A stretch of DNA of 29,243 bases from a virus. The stretch is taken from positions 1 to 29,243 of IMG/VR virus record IMGVR_UViG_3300032214_000568; one strand, written 5' to 3'. Below are positions 1 through 4,431 of the stretch, one piece after another. The stretch's first letter is position 1. Each line of letters opens with the position of its first letter. The notes below the pieces were generated by a model. It did not search any database. It had not been told where the DNA came from and was given only the letters and a program-made list of their open reading frames with translations. Position numbers and translations under genes: made by a program.

Positions 1-1
1 A

Positions 2-562
2 CGAAAACTGTACAGAGCAGTCGCAAACGTTAATATTCTTGAAGGTATTCGCTTCTACGTTAGTTTTGCTTGTAGTTTCGCCTTTGGCGAACTTAAGCTT
101 ATGGAAGGATCCGCTAAAATCATCTCTCTTATCGCAAGAGACGAAAACCAACATCTAGCCATTACTCAGAACATTCTGAACAAATGGAGAGATGGTGATG
201 ATCCAGAAATGAAGCAGATTATGAAAGAAGAGGAAGAGTGGACATATGCCATGTTTGATCGTGCTGTAAATGAAGAAAAGCGTTGGGCAGACTATCTGTT
301 CAAAGATGGAAGCATGATTGGATTAAACGATAAACTTCTTCAACAATACGTTGAGTGGATTGCCAACAGAAGACTTAAAGCGATTGGACTTAAACCCCAA
401 TACGATATTGCCGCAAACAATAATCCACTTCCTTGGACCCAGCACTGGATTTCCTCTAAAGGTCTCCAGGTGGCTCCCCAGGAAACAGAAGTAGAAAGTT
501 ATGTAGTAGGTGGAATAAAACAGGATGTGAAGAAAGACACATTCAGTGGTTTCAAACTTTGA
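2..562 (+). CDS. nrdB: Ribonucleotide reductase class Ia beta subunit, C-terminal part
   Basis: The reading frame is open from base 2, so this is the 3' end of a gene that begins upstream. The translation starts RKLYRAVANVNILEGIRFYV and continues SFACSFAFGEL, typical of the helical iron-binding core of NrdB. The motif DENQH (E-x-x-H, encoded around 140-155) supplies metal ligands of the diiron site. The C-terminal tail ends in a short flexible segment (DTFSGFKL), which in this family docks into the alpha subunit NrdA. The enzyme reduces ribonucleotides to deoxyribonucleotides for phage DNA synthesis. T4-like cyanophages carry nrdA and nrdB side by side, so nrdA is expected just upstream. The radical tyrosine lies outside the window. 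A strong terminator follows the stop codon by a few bases. Confidence 0.95.
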   Translation, partial: RKLYRAVANVNILEGIRFYVSFACSFAFGELKLMEGSAKIISLIARDENQHLAITQNILNKWRDGDDPEMKQIMKEEEEWTYAMFDRAVNEEKRWADYLFKDGSMIGLNDKLLQQYVEWIANRRLKAIGLKPQYDIAANNNPLPWTQHWISSKGLQVAPQETEVESYVVGGIKQDVKKDTFSGFKL

Positions 563-568
563 TAGATA

Positions 569-592
569 GGGGAGAGCAATCTCCCCTTTTTT
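569..592 (+). terminator. Rho-independent terminator after nrdB
   Basis: A 6-bp stem GGGGAG/CTCCCC (569-574 with 581-586) has loop AGCAAT and is followed by six T residues (587-592). It lies 6 bases after the nrdB stop. The next ATG begins at 593, directly after the T run. Confidence 0.85.
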
Positions 593-748
593 ATGCCTAA
601 AAATCAACTTACCAAAGACGAAATAAAAGTTCGTGTACTAAAATTAAAAGATAGATTATATCGAGATCAACCAGGTTGGGACTCCAAAGGACTTGCCCAT
701 AAATATCTCAACGAAGTCCTTGATATAATTGATGAGTACAGATATTGA
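593..748 (+). CDS. Small conserved-type cyanophage protein, 51 aa, unknown function
   Basis: An ATG directly after the nrdB terminator opens a 51-residue frame (MPKNQLTKDEIKVRVLKLKD..., ending YLNEVLDIIDEYRY). It is charged, helical and lacks membrane segments. Codon use matches its neighbours. The stop overlaps the next gene, whose ATG is at 732. I recognise no domain. It resembles the many short hypothetical proteins next to nrdB in cyanomyoviruses, but that is an impression and not a homology result. Confidence 0.6.
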   Translation: MPKNQLTKDEIKVRVLKLKDRLYRDQPGWDSKGLAHKYLNEVLDIIDEYRY

Positions 749-1175
749 CTATGAAAACCCTTGGGTTTATAATGGGAAACCTTTTACTTCAGATCATATT
801 CAAGATCATTTTGGTTTTGTTTATCTTATCCAGAATAATCTTAATGGTAGGAAATATATTGGTAGGAAGTACTTATGGAGTTTTAGAACTCCTAAAGGTA
901 AAAAAAGAAAAGTAAAATCAGAATCCGATTGGAAAAATTATTATGGGTCTTGTCCAGAACTTAAAGAAGACATTATCAAATTTGGCAGAGAAAATTTTAG
1001 TAGAACTATCTTATCATTACATAAAACAAAGGGCAAAACAAACTTTGAGGAGACCAGACGACTCTTCAACCACAATGTTCTCACTGAAGCCCTTGACGAC
1101 GGCACCCCAGCCTGGTACAATAGTAACATCCTCAACAGGTACTTCCGAAAAGACTATTATGGCAACAACGACTGA
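732..1175 (+). CDS. GIY-YIG nuclease-like protein
   Basis: The 147-residue product has the GIY-YIG signature near its N terminus: GFVYLIQNNLNGRKYIGRKY at about residues 27-46, where VYL matches the GIY half and KYIG the YIG half. A Lys/Arg-rich stretch (KGKKRKVKSES) follows, then KNYYGSCPELKEDI. GIY-YIG domains cut DNA and occur in homing endonucleases such as T4 Seg proteins and I-TevI. This copy has no clear DNA-binding extension, so it could be a free-standing or decayed homing enzyme. A TTG at 729 is in frame, but ATG 732 is the better start. It overlaps the gene before (17 bp) and the gene after (17 bp) and sits at the edge of a tRNA cluster, a common place for such genes. Confidence 0.72.
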   Translation: MSTDIDYENPWVYNGKPFTSDHIQDHFGFVYLIQNNLNGRKYIGRKYLWSFRTPKGKKRKVKSESDWKNYYGSCPELKEDIIKFGRENFSRTILSLHKTKGKTNFEETRRLFNHNVLTEALDDGTPAWYNSNILNRYFRKDYYGNND

Positions 1176-1359
1176 AGACATCGTTGCACATGTACGAGAA
1201 TGGTCTCTCGATCGTGCTGCAGACATGAATGTTGACAAGGGGGATGCAAGATCTATTCTTGCGGAATTTTATGAATGGATTGAACCAGAAACTTCTGAAT
1301 TGGAAATTGTAAGTCTTGACGAAATCAGCGAAGATGAGTATAATGATTACATCGGGTAG
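1159..1359 (+). CDS. Small acidic protein, unknown function, ending inside tRNA-Tyr
   Basis: ATG 1159 opens a 66-residue acidic protein (MATTTEDIVAHVREWSLDRA..., ending SEDEYNDYIG). The frame stays open further upstream to 943, but that part is the shadow of the GIY-YIG gene, so I take the ATG that follows a 17-bp overlap. No domain is recognised. The stop codon TAG (1357-1359) lies within the acceptor stem of the tRNA-Tyr gene, so the last codons and the tRNA 5' end share sequence. Processing of the tRNA would cut this message at its stop codon. Confidence 0.65.
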   Translation: MATTTEDIVAHVREWSLDRAADMNVDKGDARSILAEFYEWIEPETSELEIVSLDEISEDEYNDYIG

Positions 1360-1435
1360 GTGTCCGAGTGGTTAATGGAGGCGGACTGTAAATCCGCTGG
1401 CTCAGCCTACGGGGGTTCAAATCCCTCCCTGCCCA
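1354..1435 (+). tRNA. tRNA-Tyr (GTA)
   Basis: Acceptor GGGTAGG (1354-1360) pairs with CCTGCCC (1428-1434), and A1435 is the discriminator. Anticodon stem GCGGA/TCCGC encloses loop CTGTAAA with anticodon GTA at 1388-1390. A long variable arm (1398-1410) and T arm GGGGG-TTCAAAT-CCCTC fit bacterial type II tRNA-Tyr. CCA is not encoded. The first six bases overlap the end of the preceding CDS. Confidence 0.95.
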
Positions 1436-1436
1436 T

Positions 1437-1516
1437 TGCCGTGGTTCAAGACTTAAGATAAGATGCAGTGGGGCGCTTATCAAAGAGGATTGATTTGGAT
1501 TCACAACCACACGGCA
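1437..1516 (+). ncRNA. tRNA-sized stem-enclosed element, possible decayed tRNA or structured spacer
   Basis: The spacer between tRNA-Tyr and tRNA-Ile is closed by a perfect 7-bp stem, TGCCGTG (1437-1443) with CACGGCA (1510-1516). With a 2-base bulge this can extend to TGGTT/AACCA. The enclosed 80 bases match tRNA length, but I find no normal anticodon arm or T loop. It may be a worn-out tRNA or a processing structure. Nothing in it looks coding. Confidence 0.35.
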
Positions 1517-1519
1517 TAC

Positions 1520-1593
1520 GGGAGATTAGCTCAGTTGGTTAGAGCGCACGACTGATAATCGTGAGGTGCCAAGTTCGAGTCTTGGATTTCCCA
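1520..1593 (+). tRNA. tRNA-Ile (GAT)
   Basis: Acceptor GGGAGAT (1520-1526) pairs with ATTTCCC (1586-1592), and A1593 is the discriminator. Anticodon stem CACGA/TCGTG encloses CTGATAA, with anticodon GAT at 1554-1556. The T loop is TTCGAGT. CCA is not encoded. Confidence 0.96.
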
Positions 1594-1594
1594 C

Positions 1595-1627
1595 TTGACA
1601 ATCAAATCCTAAACTGGTATGATTGTC
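1595..1627 (+). promoter_or_regulatory. Sigma70-type promoter inside an inverted repeat (copy 1)
   Basis: TTGACA (1595-1600), exactly 17 bp, then TATGAT (1618-1623). The two hexamers sit in opposite arms of the inverted repeat GACAATCA (1597-1604) / TGATTGTC (1620-1627). It begins two bases after tRNA-Ile and would drive tRNA-Arg and later genes. A near-identical copy follows tRNA-Leu at 1954. Confidence 0.7.
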
Positions 1628-1709
1628 TCATGAGTTTTGAAGGTCCAAACTTCATGTAAATCTCACCCCTCCCATGCCTCTCATAGAAGCACAAACAGGG
1701 AGGTCTCTT

Positions 1710-1783
1710 GGGTTAGTAACTCAGTGGAATAGAGTAACGCTCTTCTAAAGCGTGAGTCGTAGGTTCGAATCCTACCTAACCCG
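1710..1783 (+). tRNA. tRNA-Arg (TCT)
   Basis: Acceptor GGGTTAG (1710-1716) pairs with CTAACCC (1776-1782), and G1783 is the discriminator. Anticodon stem ACGCT/AGCGT encloses CTTCTAA, with anticodon TCT at 1744-1746, reading AGA. The T loop is TTCGAAT. Confidence 0.95.
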
Positions 1784-1867
1784 TTGGAGTTTATCTCCAT
1801 ATATAAAAGTGATAGAGGGTAAGTCACTGTTATATCCTTATGAGGTATATCACACTTACTCCATCTT
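1784..1867 (+). other. Non-coding spacer with inverted repeats between tRNA-Arg and tRNA-Leu
   Basis: It contains TGGAG-TTTAT-CTCCA (1785-1799), then overlapping pairings such as AGTGA/TCACT, GTGATA/TATCAC and GTAAGT/ACTTAC that cannot all form at once. No reading frame and no normal tRNA fold is visible. The length (84 bases) equals that of the spacer between tRNA-Tyr and tRNA-Ile. Confidence 0.4.
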
Positions 1868-1952
1868 GTCCGAATGGCGGAATTGGTAAACGCAATAGGT
1901 TTAGGTCCTATCGCCCTAAGACGGCTTACAGGTTCAAGTCCTGTTTCGGATA
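1868..1952 (+). tRNA. tRNA-Leu (TAG)
   Basis: Acceptor GTCCGAA (1868-1874) pairs with TTCGGAT (1945-1951, first pair G-T), and A1952 is the discriminator. Anticodon stem ATAGG/CCTAT encloses TTTAGGT, with anticodon TAG at 1902-1904. The long variable arm (CGCCCTAAGACGGCTT) and 85-nt length fit a type II leucine tRNA. Confidence 0.95.
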
Positions 1953-1953
1953 C

Positions 1954-1986
1954 TTGACAATCATATGAAAATAGTTTATGATTGTC
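1954..1986 (+). promoter_or_regulatory. Sigma70-type promoter inside an inverted repeat (copy 2)
   Basis: TTGACA (1954-1959), exactly 17 bp, then TATGAT (1977-1982). The hexamers lie in the arms of GACAATCA/TGATTGTC, as in the copy at 1595. It starts two bases after tRNA-Leu and precedes tRNA-Gly. Confidence 0.7.
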
Positions 1987-1990
1987 ATAT

Positions 1991-2027
1991 GGAAAACATG
2001 GAGACCACCACCTCCTCCATGTTTTCC
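1991..2027 (+). repeat. Perfect 13-bp hairpin before tRNA-Gly
   Basis: GGAAAACATGGAG (1991-2003) pairs perfectly with CTCCATGTTTTCC (2015-2027) around an 11-base loop. No T run follows, so it is not a normal terminator. It lies 4 bases upstream of tRNA-Gly and may guide tRNA processing or protect an RNA end. Confidence 0.7.
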
Positions 2028-2031
2028 ACCT

Positions 2032-2103
2032 GCGGAATTAGTTCAGTGGTAGAACGTCAGCCTTCCAAGCTGAATGTCACCGGTTCGAATCCGGTATTCC
2101 GCT
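2032..2103 (+). tRNA. tRNA-Gly (TCC)
   Basis: Acceptor GCGGAAT (2032-2038) pairs with ATTCCGC (2096-2102), and T2103 is the discriminator. Anticodon stem TCAGC/GCTGA encloses CTTCCAA, with anticodon TCC at 2064-2066. A small GAACC-TTCG-GGTTC hairpin with a UUCG tetraloop (2106-2119) follows. Confidence 0.96.
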
Positions 2104-2128
2104 CTGAACCTTCGGGTTCTAAATTTAT

Positions 2129-2201
2129 TGCCCTATAGCTCAATTGGCAGAGCACGGAGCTGTTAACTCTGGGGTTCTTGGTTCGAGTCCAAGTGGGGCA
2201 G
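2129..2201 (+). tRNA. tRNA-Asn (GTT)
   Basis: Acceptor TGCCCTA (2129-2135) pairs with TGGGGCA (2194-2200), and G2201 is the discriminator. Anticodon stem CGGAG/CTCTG encloses CTGTTAA, with anticodon GTT at 2162-2164. T arm CTTGG-TTCGAGT-CCAAG. Confidence 0.95.
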
Positions 2202-2202
2202 T

Positions 2203-2303
2203 TGATAGGGTTGGAAATATCCGATTCTATCATGTTTTCACTGCCCTCTAATGTAGTGAAAATTGCAGAAAGTGTCTTCTGCTGGTGATGGGCACTCATC
2301 ACC
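2203..2303 (+). repeat. String of four consecutive perfect hairpins
   Basis: Four perfect inverted repeats follow one another: TGATAG/CTATCA (2203-2208, 2227-2232), TTTTCACT/AGTGAAAA (2235-2242, 2255-2262), GCAGAA/TTCTGC (2265-2270, 2277-2282) and GGTGATG/CATCACC (2284-2290, 2297-2303). The gaps between them are only one or two bases, so nearly every base is in a hairpin. There is no open reading frame and no terminator T run. Confidence 0.7.
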
Positions 2304-2308
2304 GTTCT

Positions 2309-2397
2309 GTAGGTGCCAAAACCTCTCCTCATCCCTAGTATTCTGTGGGTGAGTGAATGTAAAGAGTGGGGACATAGGTAAAGTCCTCAACACCTAC
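2309..2397 (+). ncRNA. Candidate structured RNA with a three-way junction
   Basis: An outer 7-bp stem GTAGGTG (2309-2315)/CACCTAC (2391-2397) encloses two inner stems. These are CTCATCC (2328-2334)/GGGTGAG (2347-2353) and GGGGAC (2368-2373)/GTCCTC (2383-2388). The 89-base unit has no reading frame and lacks a T loop or anticodon arm, so it is not a tRNA. It sits in the tRNA cluster among other hairpins. It could be a phage regulatory RNA; marine cyanophages are known to carry structured RNAs such as the manA and wcaG motifs, one of which this might be. Confidence 0.4.
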
Positions 2398-2402
2398 CAC
2401 AA

Positions 2403-2474
2403 CCTCTGGTAGTCTATTGGTAAGGACGGGTGGACAACACACATGGAAACTAGGTTCGATTCCTAGACAGAGGA
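2403..2474 (+). pseudogene. Decayed tRNA
   Basis: The acceptor ends pair at six of seven positions (CCTCTGG 2403-2409 with ACAGAGG 2467-2473). The D arm is recognisable (GTC...TTGGTA...GAC) and the T arm CTAGG-TTCGATT-CCTAG is perfect (2450-2466). The middle has no proper anticodon stem and no U33: the region 2429-2449 contains only two T residues. Length 72 is right. I read it as a tRNA that has lost its anticodon arm, so its former identity is unknown. Confidence 0.6.
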
Positions 2475-2477
2475 AAC

Positions 2478-2550
2478 GGGAGCATAGCTCAGCGGTAGCA
2501 GCGTCTGCTTTACACGCAGAATGTCGGGGGTTCGAATCCCTCTGCTCCCA
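2478..2550 (+). tRNA. tRNA-Val (TAC)
   Basis: Acceptor GGGAGCA (2478-2484) pairs with TGCTCCC (2543-2549), and A2550 is the discriminator. Anticodon stem TCTGC/GCAGA encloses TTTACAC, with anticodon TAC at 2511-2513. T loop TTCGAAT. Confidence 0.96.
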
Positions 2551-2553
2551 TTG

Positions 2554-2561
2554 TATAAATA
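2554..2561 (+). promoter_or_regulatory. Late promoter TATAAATA upstream of the Dps gene
   Basis: A perfect T4-type late promoter octamer that also fits the cyanophage form NATAAATA. It ends 19 bases before the Dps ATG. The leader contains a small hairpin ACTTC-A7-GAAGT. Confidence 0.85.
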
Positions 2562-2580
2562 CTTCAAAAAAAGAAGTGTA

Positions 2581-3015
2581 ATGGAAACCCTATATAAATT
2601 ACTTTCTGATACTCAGGCAAGTCTTTTTGTTTTGTTCCAAAAGACTTGGGTATATCATTGGAATGTTTCTGGAGACGATTTCAAACAGTTTCATGATCTC
2701 TTCGGAGAACAGTACGAAGCAATGTTTGAAGAGGTTGACAGAATCACTGAACATATGAGATACTTAAATGTAAAACCAGTTCCTACTCTTTCTAGAATTA
2801 CTGAAGTTTCTCATATCTCAGAAGCAAATAGTGGACTAGATACTATGAGTATGGTTCGTGATTTGTTAGAAGGTAATCAAAAGATTATCGAACTTCTAAC
2901 TCAAGTATCAGAAGAAGCAGAAAATCAAAAATCAAAAGGTACAATTAACCTTGTTGATGATTTAAATGAAGCACATGGCAAATTTGTTTGGATGTTAAGA
3001 TCATTTACGCAATGA
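2581..3015 (+). CDS. dps: Dps/ferritin-like DNA-binding iron-storage protein
   Basis: This 144-residue product matches the Dps family in length and motifs: YHWNVSG followed 12 residues later by FHDLF and then EVDRITE. Dps proteins form 12-subunit shells that oxidise and store iron and shield DNA from peroxide. Aligned to E. coli Dps, ligands H51, H63, D78 and E82 correspond to H26, H38, D53 and E57. The D67 position is Gly42, with Glu43 next to it, so one ferroxidase ligand may be changed. The frame is open upstream into tRNA-Val, but ATG 2581 follows the late promoter and gives the normal N terminus. A phage copy could guard DNA or manage iron late in infection of a photosynthetic host. Confidence 0.88.
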   Translation: METLYKLLSDTQASLFVLFQKTWVYHWNVSGDDFKQFHDLFGEQYEAMFEEVDRITEHMRYLNVKPVPTLSRITEVSHISEANSGLDTMSMVRDLLEGNQKIIELLTQVSEEAENQKSKGTINLVDDLNEAHGKFVWMLRSFTQ

Positions 3016-3030
3016 TAGGATTTATGAATT

Positions 3031-3276
3031 ATGATTACTGTAAGATGCAGAGATTGCAACAAAGAATTAACTAGCACAAATAAAACGCAGGTTTGTGGTT
3101 GTCCAAACACAATGACCGTTAAAGGTGATAGTGTTTCAGCAGTTGACTTAAGTAGAGTAGTTATGGTAAACTCTACAAAGAAAGAACAAAAAAATGTTCT
3201 GACTTCTCAAGATCTTGCTTTTCAGGAAGCAAGAAGGCAACGTAAAGTTAGACGATTAGATTTTGAAATTCGTTGA
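3031..3276 (+). CDS. Small Cys-rich protein with possible zinc-binding N terminus
   Basis: The 81-residue product begins MITVRCRDCNKELTS and continues TQVCGCPNTMTVKGD. The cysteines, C-x2-C followed by C-x-C, look like a small zinc knuckle. The C-terminal part is basic (EARRQRKVRRLDFEIR). No named family is recognised. It lies 15 bp after the Dps gene and 8 bp before tRNA-Ser, so it is probably co-transcribed with Dps from the late promoter. Confidence 0.75.
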   Translation: MITVRCRDCNKELTSTNKTQVCGCPNTMTVKGDSVSAVDLSRVVMVNSTKKEQKNVLTSQDLAFQEARRQRKVRRLDFEIR

Positions 3277-3284
3277 TTAAAAAT

Positions 3285-3371
3285 GGAAGGTCAAGCCGAT
3301 AGGTGACGGCAGCTGTCTTGAAAACAGTCGAGGTGTTAAAGCCCTTAGGCGTTCGATTCGCCTACCTTCCG
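3285..3371 (+). tRNA. tRNA-Ser (TGA)
   Basis: Acceptor GGAAGGT (3285-3291) pairs with ACCTTCC (3364-3370), and G3371 is the discriminator. Anticodon stem GCTGT/ACAGT encloses CTTGAAA, with anticodon TGA at 3319-3321. A long variable arm and T arm AGGCG-TTCGATT-CGCCT give an 87-nt type II serine tRNA. Confidence 0.95.
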
Positions 3372-3448
3372 TTACATAGAATACCAAATTAAGATTTTAT
3401 TCCGTTTTCTGTATCGTAGTGTTACAGAATCCTGACACTTAGTTGACT

Positions 3449-3486
3449 TTGAAAGTTCTGTGATTAGTATATAATAGTACTATCAC
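3449..3486 (+). promoter_or_regulatory. Promoter-like sequence with the -10 box in a palindrome loop
   Basis: TATAAT (3470-3475) lies in the 8-base loop of an inverted repeat: GTGAT-t-AGTA (3460-3469) pairs with TACT-ATCAC (3478-3486) with one bulged T. A possible -35, TTGAAA (3449-3454), is 15 bp away, which is short. The gene of 49 residues starts 22 bp after the -10. Confidence 0.45.
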
Positions 3487-3496
3487 TAAACTCCCA

Positions 3497-3646
3497 ATGG
3501 ATCAGCATACTTACGAAAATTGGGTGAAAATAAAAGCAACTTTTGAATCTTCTGGTAATACCGATAATATGTTCTATAAGAGAGCAGTTGAAATAGTAAA
3601 GACTAGAAGAGATCCTTTGGCAAAGTTTCTTGGTGATGAAAAATGA
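3497..3646 (+). CDS. Small protein, 49 aa, unknown function
   Basis: ATG 3497 gives a 49-residue protein (MDQHTYENWVKIKATFESSG..., ending KTRRDPLAKFLGDEK) with amphipathic helices and a basic C terminus. It overlaps the next gene by ATGA, a sign of coupled translation, which supports both genes. It is the first gene after a promoter-like palindrome. No domain recognised. Confidence 0.6.
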   Translation: MDQHTYENWVKIKATFESSGNTDNMFYKRAVEIVKTRRDPLAKFLGDEK

Positions 3647-3849
3647 TGGAACCATTTGATGATGATTATGTAACTCGTACAGAAGTGCAGGAGATGATTG
3701 ATGCTGCAATACGACGACACAACCGTAATGCTTCTATCATTAGTATGTGCGTCGGTTGGGTGGTTCTTGCTTTATTTGCTGAGGGACTTTTGAGACTTGT
3801 TGGTGTTATTCCACCATTACTTCCTTTTCTTAAAATTACTCTAAACTAA
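3643..3849 (+). CDS. Small single-pass membrane protein, 68 aa
   Basis: The 68-residue product has a charged N-terminal half (EPFDDDYVTRTEVQEMIDAA) and a C-terminal hydrophobic stretch of about 25 residues (SMCVGWVVLALFAEGLLRLV). This predicts one transmembrane helix with the N terminus outside the lipid. Its start overlaps the previous stop as ATGA. Function unknown. Confidence 0.65.
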   Translation: MMEPFDDDYVTRTEVQEMIDAAIRRHNRNASIISMCVGWVVLALFAEGLLRLVGVIPPLLPFLKITLN

Positions 3850-3854
3850 TAGGG

Positions 3855-3962
3855 ATGATCACAGAAGAAGATTTGCAGAAGTTGCAAGAAAGAGTTTTGC
3901 GACAAAAAATGGAAGAGTTGTTTGAAGAACCATCTACTTATGAGGATGAGGATGATGAGTAA
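3855..3962 (+). CDS. Acidic micropeptide, 35 aa
   Basis: ATG 3855 opens a 35-residue frame (MITEEDLQKLQERVLRQKME..., ending TYEDEDDE), a probable helix with a strongly acidic tail. It lies 5 bp after the preceding stop, and the start of the next small gene is nested in its end. Gene spacing and codon use support it. Function unknown. Confidence 0.5.
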   Translation: MITEEDLQKLQERVLRQKMEELFEEPSTYEDEDDE

Positions 3963-4044
3963 CACACTTTTTTACGCTTTGTGTGTTTTTAGTCTTATAG
4001 CAATTTTCTTAAATTGGGGACTCACACATGCATATCCACAATAA
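3952..4044 (+). CDS. Membrane micropeptide, about 30 aa
   Basis: Tandem ATGs at 3952 and 3955 open a frame reading (M)MSNTLFYALCVFSLIAIFLN..., ending HAYPQ. This is one hydrophobic helix of about 20 residues. It overlaps the previous gene (11 bp) and the following gene (17 bp), as is common in this genome. It belongs to a run of very short membrane peptides in this region. Evidence is limited to the hydrophobic pattern and gene packing. Confidence 0.45.
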   Translation: MMSNTLFYALCVFSLIAIFLNWGLTHAYPQ

Positions 4045-4228
4045 ACAGAGATATAATTTTGCCATGTCTGCTTTTGTGAGGATGTATGGTCATTCTGTAC
4101 TACATAATCATGACATCAAACAGTTTTGTCTTGAGTGGTCCTATAGAGAAGAGACCACACCACTACATGGGCTTGACGAAGTAGATCAATTCCTGTATTA
4201 TGAATACAAGCACTGGAGGGGTAGATGA
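4028..4228 (+). CDS. Small protein, 66 aa, unknown function
   Basis: The 66-residue product (MHIHNKQRYNFAMSAFVRMY..., ending DQFLYYEYKHWRGR) is rich in His, Tyr and Trp and lacks a membrane helix. Its stop overlaps the next ATG (ATGA). No family recognised. Confidence 0.6.
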   Translation: MHIHNKQRYNFAMSAFVRMYGHSVLHNHDIKQFCLEWSYREETTPLHGLDEVDQFLYYEYKHWRGR

Positions 4229-4341
4229 TCTTCCATCTCGTTGAGACACTCGCAGCAAGTCCTTTCTTTCTTTTTCTTTGTGGAGTGGGGTTGACAATCG
4301 TTCCTTTTGCTGGTATTATGTATATACATAGAGATAAGTAA
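4225..4341 (+). CDS. Membrane micropeptide, 38 aa
   Basis: ATG 4225 overlaps the preceding stop as ATGA and opens a 38-residue frame. The hydrophobic stretch LAASPFFLFLCGVGLTIVPF predicts one membrane helix, followed by YIHRDK. The stop codon ends at 4341, exactly one base before tRNA-Pro begins. A consensus promoter (4291-4319) lies inside this frame, so the DNA serves two purposes if both are real. Confidence 0.5.
   Translation: MIFHLVETLAASPFFLFLCGVGLTIVPFAGIMYIHRDK
4291..4319 (+). promoter_or_regulatory. Sigma70-type promoter before tRNA-Pro
   Basis: TTGACA (4291-4296), exactly 17 bp, TATTAT (4314-4319). Transcription would begin about 15 bp before tRNA-Pro and continue into the antitoxin-like gene. 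Confidence 0.65.
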
Positions 4342-4417
4342 CGGAGTATCGCCTAACTTGGTCATGGCACCTGCTTTGGGAGCAGGAATAATTTCGGTTC
4401 AAATCCGAATACTCCGA
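4342..4417 (+). tRNA. tRNA-Pro (TGG)
   Basis: Acceptor CGGAGTA (4342-4348) pairs with TACTCCG (4410-4416), and A4417 is the discriminator. Anticodon stem CCTGC/GCAGG encloses TTTGGGA, with anticodon TGG at 4377-4379. T arm TTCGG-TTCAAAT-CCGAA. Confidence 0.95.
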
Positions 4418-4431
4418 TTCATAATCACTTT

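Noticed and set aside
943-1158. Upstream extension of the 66-residue gene
   Set aside because: This part is the out-of-frame shadow of the GIY-YIG gene; ATG 1159 gives normal gene spacing.
1325-1510. Minus-strand frame containing GRDLNPRR
   Set aside because: It is the antisense translation of tRNA-Tyr and its spacer, a well-known false protein.
1595-2303. Repeated palindromes as a CRISPR array
   Set aside because: Repeats differ in sequence and length, spacing is irregular and no cas gene is near.
2057-2332. Minus-strand frame with CPTWTRTKNPRV
   Set aside because: Antisense of tRNA-Gly, tRNA-Asn and hairpin spacer; no independent support.
2521-2580. Upstream extension of the Dps frame
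   Set aside because: It lies in tRNA-Val and before the late promoter, so it would not be on the late message.
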